This document shows positions 43,791 through 51,962 of a DNA stretch of 64,000 nucleotides, one piece after another. The notes under the pieces are model-generated. The model was not told the DNA's origin, ran no database searches, and saw only the letters and a list, made by a program, of their open reading frames with translations. Numbering within the stretch: position 1 is the stretch's first letter; every line of letters begins with the position of its first letter. The position numbers and the translations under genes were made by a program. Source of the stretch: Rhodobacterales bacterium RIFCSPHIGHO2_02_FULL_62_130 (GTDB lineage Bacteria; Pseudomonadota; Alphaproteobacteria; Rhodobacterales; Rhodobacteraceae); NCBI GenBank assembly GCA_001828855.1, contig MHZT01000040.1:239064-303063 (forward strand), written 5' to 3'.

Positions 43791-46172
43791 ATGCTTGATC
43801 TTGCAGGGATCTGGACCTTGGCCGAGGTGGGTGGGGCAAGAACTGCGCCGATGCCCATCCCCGGTGACGGAATCTCCGCGCTGCATGACGCAGGGGTGAT
43901 CCAAGATCCCTATTTTGGCCGCAACGAATACGATTTGCGCTGGATTTGCGGGCGCGATTGGGTGATCGCGCGCAGTTTTTTCCATGACGGTGCGGCTGGC
44001 GAACTCTGTATCGAAGGCCTTGATACGCTGGCCGAGGTTCAGATCAACGGTCGCGTCATTCTGAACGCCAGCAATGCGTTCCGGCGCTGGCGGGTGGATG
44101 TGTCGCAAGCCCTGAAACCGGGGCAGAATGACATCTCGATCCGCTTTGCCTCGGTGCTGCGTGAAGGCGCGGCCCTGCAGGCGGCGCAACCGTTCCATGT
44201 GCCTTATGCCGCGCAGAATTGCCCAATCCCAAACGGCAACATGATCCGCAAGCCCGCTTGCGATTTCGGCTGGGATTGGAACATCGCGCTGGCCCCCTTT
44301 GGCATCTGGGGTGGTATCCGGCTGGAACCCGTCGCCCCCCGCATCCGCGATGTGATCGTCAGCCAGAGCCACCATGACGGGCTGGCAGAAGTCGCGGTCG
44401 AGGTTCATGCCGACGGCTCCGAGGTGACGGTTTCGCTTTGCGGCGTCAGCCAGACCGCGCCTGTTCGGGGCGGCAAGGCGCGACTGGTCCTTGCCATCGC
44501 AAACCCCGTGCTGTGGTGGCCTGCGGGGCAGGGCGCGCAGGTCTTGCATGAATTGCGCGTGACGATGGGCGATGCCACTGCCACCCGCCAGATCGGGTTG
44601 CGCCAGCTTGATCTGGTCAGCGCACCCGACGCCGCGGGCCGGTCTTTCGGCTTCCGGGTCAATGGCCGCGATGTCTTTGCCAAGGGGGCCAACTGGATTC
44701 CCGCCGATGCCCTGCATGGCCGCATCACCCAAGCGGCGGTGCGCGATCTGCTGCAATCGGCGGTCCTTGCCAATATGAACATGATCCGCATCTGGGGCGG
44801 CGGGCGGTATGAACCGGACTGGTTCTACGATCTGTGCGACGAACTTGGCCTGATGGTCTGGCAGGACTTCATGTTCGCCTGCAACCTTTACCCTTCAACC
44901 CCCGATTTTCTGGCCGAGGTGGATGCCGAGGTGCGCGATGTGGTCGCCCGTATCAACCATCACGCCTGCATTGCGGTCTGGTGTGGCGACAACGAATTGA
45001 TCGGCGCGCTGACGTGGTTTGACGAATCCCGCAAGGACCGCGACCGCTATCTGGTCAGCTATGACCGTCTGAACCGCACCATCGAGACGGCCCTGCTGCA
45101 AACCCAACCCGCTGCAAATTGGTGGCCCTCCAGCCCCTCTCCCGGCCCGATGGCTTTTGGCGATGCGTGGCATGATGACAGTGCGGGCGACATGCATTTC
45201 TGGAGCGTCTGGCACGAGGGCCGCGATTTCGACCACTACCGCGATGTAAGTCCACGGTTCTGTTCGGAATTCGGGTTCCAAAGCTATCCCAGCCTTGACG
45301 TGATCCGCCGCTTTGCCGCAGCGCAGGATTTCAACATCGCCGCCCCCGTGATGGAAAGCCACCAGAAGAACGCGGGCGGCAATGCGCGGATTGCGGAAAC
45401 CATGTTCCGCTATTTCCGCTTTCCGGTGGATTTTGAAAACTTCGTCTATCTCAGTCAGGTGCAGCAAGGCCTTGCGATCAAGACCGCCGTGACGCACTGG
45501 CGCAGCCTCAAGCCGCATTGCATGGGCGCGCTGATCTGGCAGTTGAACGACACTTGGCCGGTGTGTTCATGGTCCAGCCTTGACCACGGCGGCGGCTGGA
45601 AGCTGTTGCACCATATGGCAAAAGCGTTCTTCCAGCCGGTGCTGGTGTCGGCTGTTCCGGTTGCAGGCGGGATCGAGTTACGCGCGTCGAATGACACGGC
45701 CACACCCGTCACCCTGACCGTCGGGGCCGTCGCCGTTGCCATGGACGGCACCACCCGCCCGTTGAACCGCATGACGGCCACGGTCGGCGCTGACGCGGCG
45801 CTGTTGGTGCAGACGGTTGCGGTGGATCAGATCGGCCCGCAGGAAATGTTGGCCTTTGTCTGGGTGGGCAGTGACGGCACCCGCGCGGGCGATGTGTTCG
45901 CGCCGCAGCCCTACAAGCACTATGATCTGCTGCCGCCGAAAATCGCCCATACTGTGACCGAGGCCAACGGCCGCTATACCCTGACCCTGACCGCCGAAAC
46001 CCTCGCGCTGTTCGTCGCGGTTGAATCCGATCAGCCGGGCCGCGTCTCGGTCAACGCCTTCTCCCTGTTCCCCGACCACCCGGCGACGGTGGTCTTTACC
46101 CCCCAAACCGCAGGGCAAGCGCCCCGCTTTACCATCCGTGATCTTCATTCCGCGACCTACGGGACGCATTGA
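43791..46172 (+). CDS. Glycoside hydrolase family 2, beta-mannosidase-like
   Basis: A 793-residue glycosidase. An N-terminal jelly-roll domain (LAGIWTLAEVGG to about residue 180), an immunoglobulin-like domain, then the TIM barrel with KGANWIPADALHGRIT and MNMIRIWGGGRYEPDWFYDLCDELGLMVWQDFMFACNLYP. The catalytic acid/base is Glu402 in VWCGDNELIG and the nucleophile Glu493 in CSEFGFQSYP. No signal peptide is present, so it works in the cytoplasm on imported oligosaccharides. Among GH2 enzymes the W-G-G-G-Y-E and DFMFAC patterns favour beta-mannosidase. Locus: CUT1 importer upstream, sugar isomerase and dehydrogenase downstream. Confidence 0.88.
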   Translation: MLDLAGIWTLAEVGGARTAPMPIPGDGISALHDAGVIQDPYFGRNEYDLRWICGRDWVIARSFFHDGAAGELCIEGLDTLAEVQINGRVILNASNAFRRWRVDVSQALKPGQNDISIRFASVLREGAALQAAQPFHVPYAAQNCPIPNGNMIRKPACDFGWDWNIALAPFGIWGGIRLEPVAPRIRDVIVSQSHHDGLAEVAVEVHADGSEVTVSLCGVSQTAPVRGGKARLVLAIANPVLWWPAGQGAQVLHELRVTMGDATATRQIGLRQLDLVSAPDAAGRSFGFRVNGRDVFAKGANWIPADALHGRITQAAVRDLLQSAVLANMNMIRIWGGGRYEPDWFYDLCDELGLMVWQDFMFACNLYPSTPDFLAEVDAEVRDVVARINHHACIAVWCGDNELIGALTWFDESRKDRDRYLVSYDRLNRTIETALLQTQPAANWWPSSPSPGPMAFGDAWHDDSAGDMHFWSVWHEGRDFDHYRDVSPRFCSEFGFQSYPSLDVIRRFAAAQDFNIAAPVMESHQKNAGGNARIAETMFRYFRFPVDFENFVYLSQVQQGLAIKTAVTHWRSLKPHCMGALIWQLNDTWPVCSWSSLDHGGGWKLLHHMAKAFFQPVLVSAVPVAGGIELRASNDTATPVTLTVGAVAVAMDGTTRPLNRMTATVGADAALLVQTVAVDQIGPQEMLAFVWVGSDGTRAGDVFAPQPYKHYDLLPPKIAHTVTEANGRYTLTLTAETLALFVAVESDQPGRVSVNAFSLFPDHPATVVFTPQTAGQAPRFTIRDLHSATYGTH

Positions 46173-46190
46173 CCGCCAAGGAGGCCGCCC

Positions 46191-46940
46191 ATGTTCAGCT
46201 ATCAACTCTTTTCTTCGCGCAATTTTCCGCCGCTGTCGGACACGCTGAAAATGCTGGCCGAGGTGGGCTATGCGGGGGCCGAAGGCTTTGGCGGGCTTTA
46301 TGCCGACAAGGCGGGGCTGGCCGAGATGGCGGCGGGGCTGAAGGCCAACGGGTTGAAGATGCGCTCGGGCCATTTCGGGATTGATCAGGTGGAACAGACC
46401 CCCGATTGGGCAATCGAGGTGGCAACCACTTTGGGCATGGAAACCGTGATCGTGCCGTGGCTGCACCCCGACCAGCGCCCGAAGGACGGCGCGGGCTGGC
46501 ATGCGCTGGGCGCGCGGCTGCAAAAGGCGGGCGCACCCATCCGCGCGGCGGGGCTGCAATTCGGCTGGCACAACCATGACTTCGAATTCTTCAAGACCCC
46601 CGATGGTGCAATCCCCCAGACCGCCCTGTTCGATGGCGGTCCCGATCTGAAATGGGAGATGGACGTGGCTTGGGTCGTGCGCGGCGGGGCGGACCCCTTG
46701 GAGTGGATCAAGGACCACGCCCACCGCATCGTGGCAGCCCATGTGAAGGACATCGCGCCCAAGGGCGAGAACCTGAACGAAGACGGCTGGGCCGATGTCG
46801 GCCACGGCACGGTGGATTGGAAAACCATCCTGCCCGCCCTGCGCGCCATCGGTGTGACCAATTTCGTGATGGAGCATGACAACCCGTCCGATCACCGCCG
46901 TTTCGCCACCCGCGCGCTGGCCTCGGCGCGATCCTACTAA
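46191..46940 (+). CDS. Sugar phosphate isomerase/epimerase-like TIM barrel protein (second copy)
   Basis: A 249-residue TIM-barrel isomerase. Motifs are LQFGWHNHDFEFFK (metal-ligand His and Glu), LKWEMDVAWVVRGGADP, IVAAHVKDIAPKG and GVTNFVMEHDNPSD. GGAGG nine bases upstream supports the ATG at 46191. It is shorter than and distinct from the copy at 37166, so the two may act on different sugars or at different steps. It lies 18 bases after the glycosidase. Confidence 0.88.
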   Translation: MFSYQLFSSRNFPPLSDTLKMLAEVGYAGAEGFGGLYADKAGLAEMAAGLKANGLKMRSGHFGIDQVEQTPDWAIEVATTLGMETVIVPWLHPDQRPKDGAGWHALGARLQKAGAPIRAAGLQFGWHNHDFEFFKTPDGAIPQTALFDGGPDLKWEMDVAWVVRGGADPLEWIKDHAHRIVAAHVKDIAPKGENLNEDGWADVGHGTVDWKTILPALRAIGVTNFVMEHDNPSDHRRFATRALASARSY

Positions 46941-46964
46941 GCCCACCTAATGCAAGGATATAAC

Positions 46965-48098
46965 ATGGCAAATCTGGGCATCGGCATCATCGGATGCGGC
47001 AATATCTCGACCTCATACCTGCGGCTTGCGCCCTTGTTCAAAGGGCTGGAGGTGCGGGCTGTGGCCGATGTGAACATGGCGGCGGCCACAGCACGGGCGG
47101 CGGAATTCAACACCCGCGCGCAGTCGGTCGATGATCTGCTGGCGAACAAGGATGTGGATGTGGTCATCAACCTGACCATTCCCGACGCCCATTATGCCGT
47201 CACGCGGCGGATATTGGAGGCGGGCAAGCACGCCTATTCTGAAAAGCCGCTGGTGCTGACTTTGGCCGAAGGTGTGGCTCTGCGTGATCTGGCAGCCGCC
47301 AAAGGGCTGGCCGTGGGCTGCGCGCCCGATACCTTTCTGGGCGGCACCCATCAGCAGGCCCGCGCCCTGATCGACGAGGGCCGTCTTGGCACCATCACCA
47401 CCGGCAACGCCGCGATCCAAGGCCACGGCCCCGAAAGCTGGCACCCGAACCCCGAGTTCTTCTATCTGCCCGGCGCGGGTCCGGTCATGGATATGGGGCC
47501 GTATTACATCGCCAACCTGATCAACCTGCTTGGCCCCGTCCGCCGTGTGGGGGCGCTGACCTCATCCGCCACGCCCACCCGCACCATCGGGTCGGGTGAC
47601 CGCGCTGGCCAAGAGATTCCGGTGAAAACGCCCTCGAACATTCAGGCGCTGCTGGAGTTTCATTCCGGTGCCACTATCGCCTTTTCCGCAAGCTGGGACG
47701 TCTGGAGCCACAAGCGCAACCATTTTGAACTCTACGGCACCGAAGGCTCGCTTTATGTGCCGGACCCGAACTTTTTCGGCGGCCCGCTGGAAATCGCAGG
47801 CCGTGATGGCGTGATTCAGGCGGTGGCCCCGTGGGACCACCCCTTTGGCATCATCAACCAGAAGGGCCATCGCGGCGAGGATCTGGCGAATTACCGTACC
47901 GCAGGCATGGCCGATATGGTGCTGGCCGTCACCGAAGGCCGCGACGCGCGCTGTTCCTTGGAGCGGACCCTGCACGGGGTCGATGTGATGACGGCGGCGC
48001 TGAAATCGGGTGAGACGGGGCAGTTCATCACCCTGACCACCACCTGCACGCGGCCCGCAGCGCTGGGGCCGGATCAGGCGCGGGCGTTGTTGCGATAG
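46965..48098 (+). CDS. Gfo/Idh/MocA family dehydrogenase (second copy)
   Basis: A 377-residue sugar dehydrogenase. Rossmann motif GIIGCGNISTSYLRLAP, EKP motif SEKPLVLTLAEG, and VMDMGPYYIANLINLLGPV. The ATG at 46965 has AAGGA seven bases upstream; an in-frame ATG five codons earlier has none. Its partner isomerase lies upstream. It ends the operon. Confidence 0.91.
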   Translation: MANLGIGIIGCGNISTSYLRLAPLFKGLEVRAVADVNMAAATARAAEFNTRAQSVDDLLANKDVDVVINLTIPDAHYAVTRRILEAGKHAYSEKPLVLTLAEGVALRDLAAAKGLAVGCAPDTFLGGTHQQARALIDEGRLGTITTGNAAIQGHGPESWHPNPEFFYLPGAGPVMDMGPYYIANLINLLGPVRRVGALTSSATPTRTIGSGDRAGQEIPVKTPSNIQALLEFHSGATIAFSASWDVWSHKRNHFELYGTEGSLYVPDPNFFGGPLEIAGRDGVIQAVAPWDHPFGIINQKGHRGEDLANYRTAGMADMVLAVTEGRDARCSLERTLHGVDVMTAALKSGETGQFITLTTTCTRPAALGPDQARALLR

Positions 48099-48486
48099 GG
48101 CCAAGTGTCGGATCGGGCGGCGAAGGAAAAGCACTGCTTTTCCCCGCCTGAAGGCGCAACGCCTCGGCAAAACCGTTTGAGCAAGACCGACATAGGTCGG
48201 CGCCCGACCCGGCGGGCGCTGGCCGGTTGCTTTGGGCCACCGGCTTGGTCTGGGGCTGGCCTAGCGCGTGACCTCGGCGGGGGCCTCGGTCAATGGTGGC
48301 TGGTTTTGTTTTGTGCTGAAAAGGGGGGGCAGAGTCGGGGTGAACCCCGACCTACGGGTCGGTTTGGGGTGGCGGCACAGCCCCGATTGTGTCGCCCCAG
48401 CTGCGATTTGATCATTTCTGCAACGCGGGCTTGCAAGACGGGCTTCAGGCGGCATATCTGGACCATTCTCTGCATCGAGTGACCGC
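48099..48486. repeat. Structured gap with hairpins and one dispersed palindrome
   Basis: No gene is seen in this 388-bp gap. It holds an 8-bp hairpin at 48125-48143, a 7-bp GC-rich hairpin at 48200-48219, and a copy of the GTCGGGGTGAACCCCGAC element at 48334-48351 followed by CTACGGG. The first hairpin may end the sugar operon. An operator-like ATTTGATCAT sits at 48406, before gntR. Confidence 0.7.
48406..48415. promoter_or_regulatory. GntR operator-like site upstream of gntR
   Basis: ATTTGATCAT, centred on TGATCA, is shared with the sites at 49166 and 49196. It lies about 72 bases before the gntR start and suggests self-regulation. Confidence 0.5.
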
Positions 48487-49146
48487 ATGACCGACGACGC
48501 CCGCAAGATCCCCACCCACGAGGTCACTTATACGCGGTTGCGCGATATGATCCTGTTCGGGATTCTTGAACCGGGCCAGCCCGTCACCATCCAAGGGCTG
48601 ACTGCCGATCTGGACGCCGGAATGACCCCCGTGCGCGAGGCGATCCGCCGTCTGACTGCCGAAGGCGCGCTGCTGCCGCAAGGCAACCGCCGCGTGACCG
48701 TGCCGCGCCTGACGCCCTCGATCCTTGATCAGGTGGCCTTTGCCCGCCTGACTATCGAGCCGCGCCTTGCCGAACTTGCGGGCGCCGCTGTCACCCCCGA
48801 TCTGATCGCGCGGCTTGAGGCGATTGATGCCCGCGTCGATGCCGCCATCGCCGCCGATGCGGTGCCAGCCTATCTGGAAAGCAACCACGCCTTCCACTTT
48901 GCGTTGTATGAGGCATCGGGGGCGGCAGTGCTGCTGGATATGGCGCGCTCGCTCTGGCTGCGGTTCGGGCCGTCCTTGCGGGTGGTGTCGGCGCGCAACG
49001 GGGCGGCGGCGCTGCCCGATGCCCATAAAGAGGCGCTGGCCGCGATGCGGGCGGGTGATGCGGCGGCTTTGGCCCGCGCGATGGAACGGGATATCGCGCA
49101 AGGCGTAGATCAGGTGCGGGCGGCCTTGGCGCGCGGCGAGATCTGA
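48487..49146 (+). CDS. GntR family transcriptional regulator, FCD type
   Basis: A 219-residue regulator. The winged helix-turn-helix has THEVTYTRLRDMILFGILEPGQPVTIQGLTADLDAGMTPVREAIRRLTAEGALL, and the helical FCD domain has metal ligands near ESNHAFHFALYEASG and AHKEALAAMRAGD. The TGATCA palindromes upstream of the aminotransferase gene and of gntR itself are its likely targets. It probably controls amino acid or polyamine use through the next gene. Confidence 0.9.
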   Translation: MTDDARKIPTHEVTYTRLRDMILFGILEPGQPVTIQGLTADLDAGMTPVREAIRRLTAEGALLPQGNRRVTVPRLTPSILDQVAFARLTIEPRLAELAGAAVTPDLIARLEAIDARVDAAIAADAVPAYLESNHAFHFALYEASGAAVLLDMARSLWLRFGPSLRVVSARNGAAALPDAHKEALAAMRAGDAAALARAMERDIAQGVDQVRAALARGEI

Positions 49147-49165
49147 GGATTTACGCGCTTCAAAT

Positions 49166-49207
49166 AATTTGATCAAATTCCTTGATCGGCGGATCGTTTG
49201 ATCATAT
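49166..49207. promoter_or_regulatory. GntR operator pair upstream of the aminotransferase gene
   Basis: AATTTGATCAAATT at 49166-49179 is a perfect 14-bp palindrome, and GTTTGATCATAT at 49196-49207 is a related site 29 bp away (centre to centre). Both lie 70-110 bases before the aminotransferase start. Confidence 0.65.
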
Positions 49208-49276
49208 CCTGATCGCAAGCGCCTTGGCCGGATTCGGGCCAGACCGGCGCGCAAGCATAGCCGCGAGGGTCCGCCG

Positions 49277-50671
49277 ATGAACAAGATCACCAACCACATG
49301 CCGACTGCCGAGCTTCAGGCGCTGGACGCGGCCCACCACATGCACCCCTTCACCGACAATTCCGCGCTGGCCCAAGAGGGTGCGCGGATCATGGTGTCGG
49401 GCAAAGGTGTCTGGCTGAAGGACACCGAAGGCCACGAGATTCTGGACGCCATGGCGGGTCTGTGGTGCGTCAATATCGGCTATGGCCGCACCGAACTGGG
49501 CGACGCCGCCAAGCGCCAGATGGACGAGCTGGCTTATTACAACACCTTCTTCCAGACCTCCCATGTTCCGGCCATCGCGCTGGCCGCCAAGATCGCGGAA
49601 ATCGCGCCGGAAGGCATGAACCATGTGTTCTTTGCAGGCTCTGGCTCGGAAGCAAACGACACCAACATCCGCATGGTGCGGCGCTATTGGGACATCAAGG
49701 GCCAGCCTGAAAAGCGCATCATCATCGCGCGCAAGAATGGCTACCACGGGTCCACCATGGGCGGCGGGTCTTTGGGCGGCATGTCGGGCATCCACGCCCA
49801 TGGCGGCAAGATCGCGGGCATCACCCATATCGGAGAGCCGAACTGGTGGGAGCAGGGCGGCGACATGACCCCCGAGGACTTCGGCCTGATGCGCGCGCAA
49901 GAGCTGGAAAAGGCGATCCTTGAACTGGGCGTCGAGAACGTCGCGGCCTTTATCGGCGAGCCCGTGCAGGGCGCGGGCGGGGTGATCATTCCGCCTTCGA
50001 CCTATTGGCCGGAAATCCAGCGGATCGTTGACAAATACGGCATCTTGCTGATCGCGGATGAGGTCATCACCGGCTTTGGCCGCACTGGCAACTGGTTCGG
50101 TTCGACCACCTTCGGGATCAAGCCGCACATCATGACTATCGCAAAGGGTCTGTCCTCGGGCTATCAGCCGATTGGCGGGTCGATCGTGTGCGACGAGGTC
50201 GCCGAGGTGATGGGCTCGGCGGGCGATTTCAACCATGGCTACACCTATTCGGGGCATCCGGTGGCGGCGGCTGTGGCGCTGGAAAACATCCGCATCCTGC
50301 AGGAAGAAAAGATCATCGAGCATGTGCGCGATGTGGCGCATCCCTACCTTGCGGAAAAATGGGCGGGGCTGACGGATCATCCGATGGTGGGCGAGGCCAA
50401 GCTGGTAGGATTGATGGGGTCCATCGCGCTGACCCCGAACAAGGCCACGCGGGCGAAGTTTGCCAGTGACACCGGCACGGTCGGGTATCGCTGCCGCGAG
50501 CGGTGCTTTGCCAACAATCTGATCATGCGGCATGTGGGGGACCGGATGATCATCTCGCCGCCGCTGGTCATCACGCCTGCGGAAATCGACGTGCTGATCG
50601 CGCGCGCCCGCAAGAGCCTTGATGAGTGCTATGCGGGGCTGAAAGCGGACGGGCTTTTCGTTGCCAAATAG
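49277..50671 (+). CDS. Class III aminotransferase (omega-amino acid/polyamine aminotransferase type)
   Basis: A 464-residue PLP enzyme. The PLP lysine is Lys290 in MTIAKGLSSGYQPIGG, and the Asp that binds the pyridine nitrogen is in ILLIADEVITGFGRTG. The N-terminal HHMHPFTDNSALAQEGARIM is typical for putrescine/beta-alanine-pyruvate aminotransferases. Substrate not certain: omega-amino acids, taurine or polyamines. It lies 131 bases after gntR, with operator-like palindromes in between, and ends in a terminator at 50704. Confidence 0.9.
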   Translation: MNKITNHMPTAELQALDAAHHMHPFTDNSALAQEGARIMVSGKGVWLKDTEGHEILDAMAGLWCVNIGYGRTELGDAAKRQMDELAYYNTFFQTSHVPAIALAAKIAEIAPEGMNHVFFAGSGSEANDTNIRMVRRYWDIKGQPEKRIIIARKNGYHGSTMGGGSLGGMSGIHAHGGKIAGITHIGEPNWWEQGGDMTPEDFGLMRAQELEKAILELGVENVAAFIGEPVQGAGGVIIPPSTYWPEIQRIVDKYGILLIADEVITGFGRTGNWFGSTTFGIKPHIMTIAKGLSSGYQPIGGSIVCDEVAEVMGSAGDFNHGYTYSGHPVAAAVALENIRILQEEKIIEHVRDVAHPYLAEKWAGLTDHPMVGEAKLVGLMGSIALTPNKATRAKFASDTGTVGYRCRERCFANNLIMRHVGDRMIISPPLVITPAEIDVLIARARKSLDECYAGLKADGLFVAK

Positions 50672-50703
50672 GCGGCTGTAAGAGATGAATCTTCTACCAG
50701 AAT

Positions 50704-50736
50704 GGGGGCGGGCAGGGGATGCCTTGCCCCCTTTTT
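50704..50736 (+). terminator. Terminator after the aminotransferase gene
   Basis: Stem GGGGGC (50704-50709) with GCCCCC (50726-50731) plus inner GGCA/TGCC pairing, followed by TTTTT. Confidence 0.85.
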
Positions 50737-50760
50737 GCTGCGGTCCCGACTCGAGACTTT

Positions 50761-50814
50761 TATAATGCATGCATTATCAAGGGGTTGACCCTGTGGCGTT
50801 AACGGAAATTTAAC
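50761..50814 (+). promoter_or_regulatory. Palindromic operator and promoter region of cysK
   Basis: ATAATGCATGCATTAT at 50762-50777 is a perfect 16-bp palindrome, and a consensus -10 (TATAAT) at 50761-50766 overlaps its left half. A second possible promoter is TTGACC (50785-50790) with TTTAAC at 50809-50814. The palindrome is a strong repressor-site candidate; the protein that binds it is not known. Confidence 0.65.
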
Positions 50815-50927
50815 CTTTGGCCGCAAAGCCGCCCCATGCCAGCTTGCGCGGTTTTGCGCCAGCAGTGCTTGAGTTTGCCCCGCAGCCCGCCTAAACCTTG
50901 AACAAAGACAATAAGGATGGCGTCCCC

Positions 50928-51962
50928 ATGCGGATTCACAGTGATCTGGCCGACACAATCGGCAACACCCCGCTTTTGAAGCTGAAGCGCGCGTCGGAAC
51001 TGACCGGCTGCACCATCCTTGGCAAATGCGAGTTTCTGAACCCCGGCCAGTCGGTGAAGGACCGCGCCGCCCTTTACATGATCCGCGATGCGGTGGCCAA
51101 AGGGCAGTTGAAACCGGGTGGCACGATTGTCGAAGGCACGGCCGGAAACACCGGCATCGGACTTGCGCTGGTGGGGGCGTCGATGGGCTTTCGCACCGTC
51201 ATCGTGATCCCCGAAACGCAAAGTCAGGAAAAGAAAGACATGCTGCGGCTGGCGGGCGCGGAACTGGTGCAGGTTCCGGCGGCTCCCTACAAGAACCCCA
51301 ACAATTACGTGCGCTATTCGGGCCGTCTGGCCGAGGCGCTGGCGCGGACCGAACCGAATGGCGCGATCTGGGCCAACCAGTTCGACAACGTGGCCAACCG
51401 TCTGGCCCATATCGAAACCACGGGGCCGGAAATCTGGGAACAGACCGGCGGCAAGGTGGATGGTTTCATCTGTGCGGTGGGGTCGGGCGGCACTTTGGCG
51501 GGCGTGGGCATGGCCTTGCAGCCCAAAGGCGTGAAGATCGGTCTGGCCGATCCCGAGGGCGCGGCGCTGCATTCCTTCTACACCAACGGTACATTTGACG
51601 CGCCCGGCACCTCGATCACCGAGGGCATCGGGCAGGGGCGGATCACCGCGAACCTTGAAGGCTTTACCCCCGATTTCAGCTATCGCATCCCCGACGCCGA
51701 GGCGCTGCCCTTGGTGTTCGAGATGCTGGAGGACGAGGGCATCTGCCTTGGCGGATCGTCGGGCATCAACATTGCGGGCGCGATCCGCATGGCGCATGAA
51801 ATGGGGCCGGGTAAGACCATTGTCACCATCCTGTGCGATTACGGCAACCGCTATCAATCCAAGCTGTATAACCCTGCCTTCCTGAAGGAAAAGGGTCTGC
51901 CGGTGCCGGAATGGCTGGACCGCGCGCCGCGCGCTATCCCTGCGGTGTTCGAGGACGCATGA
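50928..51962 (+). CDS. cysK: Cysteine synthase A (O-acetylserine sulfhydrylase)
   Basis: A 344-residue PLP enzyme making cysteine from O-acetylserine and sulfide. Catalytic Lys44 in SVKDRAALYM, the substrate loop EGTAGNTGIGLAL, the phosphate loop GSGGTLAG and the GGSSGIN segment identify it. The start at 50928 has AAGGA upstream. In Rhodobacter, cysK together with trgAB gives tellurite resistance; here the two sites are 15 kb apart. The stop overlaps the MscS gene by four bases. Confidence 0.94.
   Translation: MRIHSDLADTIGNTPLLKLKRASELTGCTILGKCEFLNPGQSVKDRAALYMIRDAVAKGQLKPGGTIVEGTAGNTGIGLALVGASMGFRTVIVIPETQSQEKKDMLRLAGAELVQVPAAPYKNPNNYVRYSGRLAEALARTEPNGAIWANQFDNVANRLAHIETTGPEIWEQTGGKVDGFICAVGSGGTLAGVGMALQPKGVKIGLADPEGAALHSFYTNGTFDAPGTSITEGIGQGRITANLEGFTPDFSYRIPDAEALPLVFEMLEDEGICLGGSSGINIAGAIRMAHEMGPGKTIVTILCDYGNRYQSKLYNPAFLKEKGLPVPEWLDRAPRAIPAVFEDA

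Noticed and set aside
48105-48482. 125-codon frame after the second dehydrogenase
   Set aside because: It crosses hairpins and a dispersed palindrome and shows no protein features.
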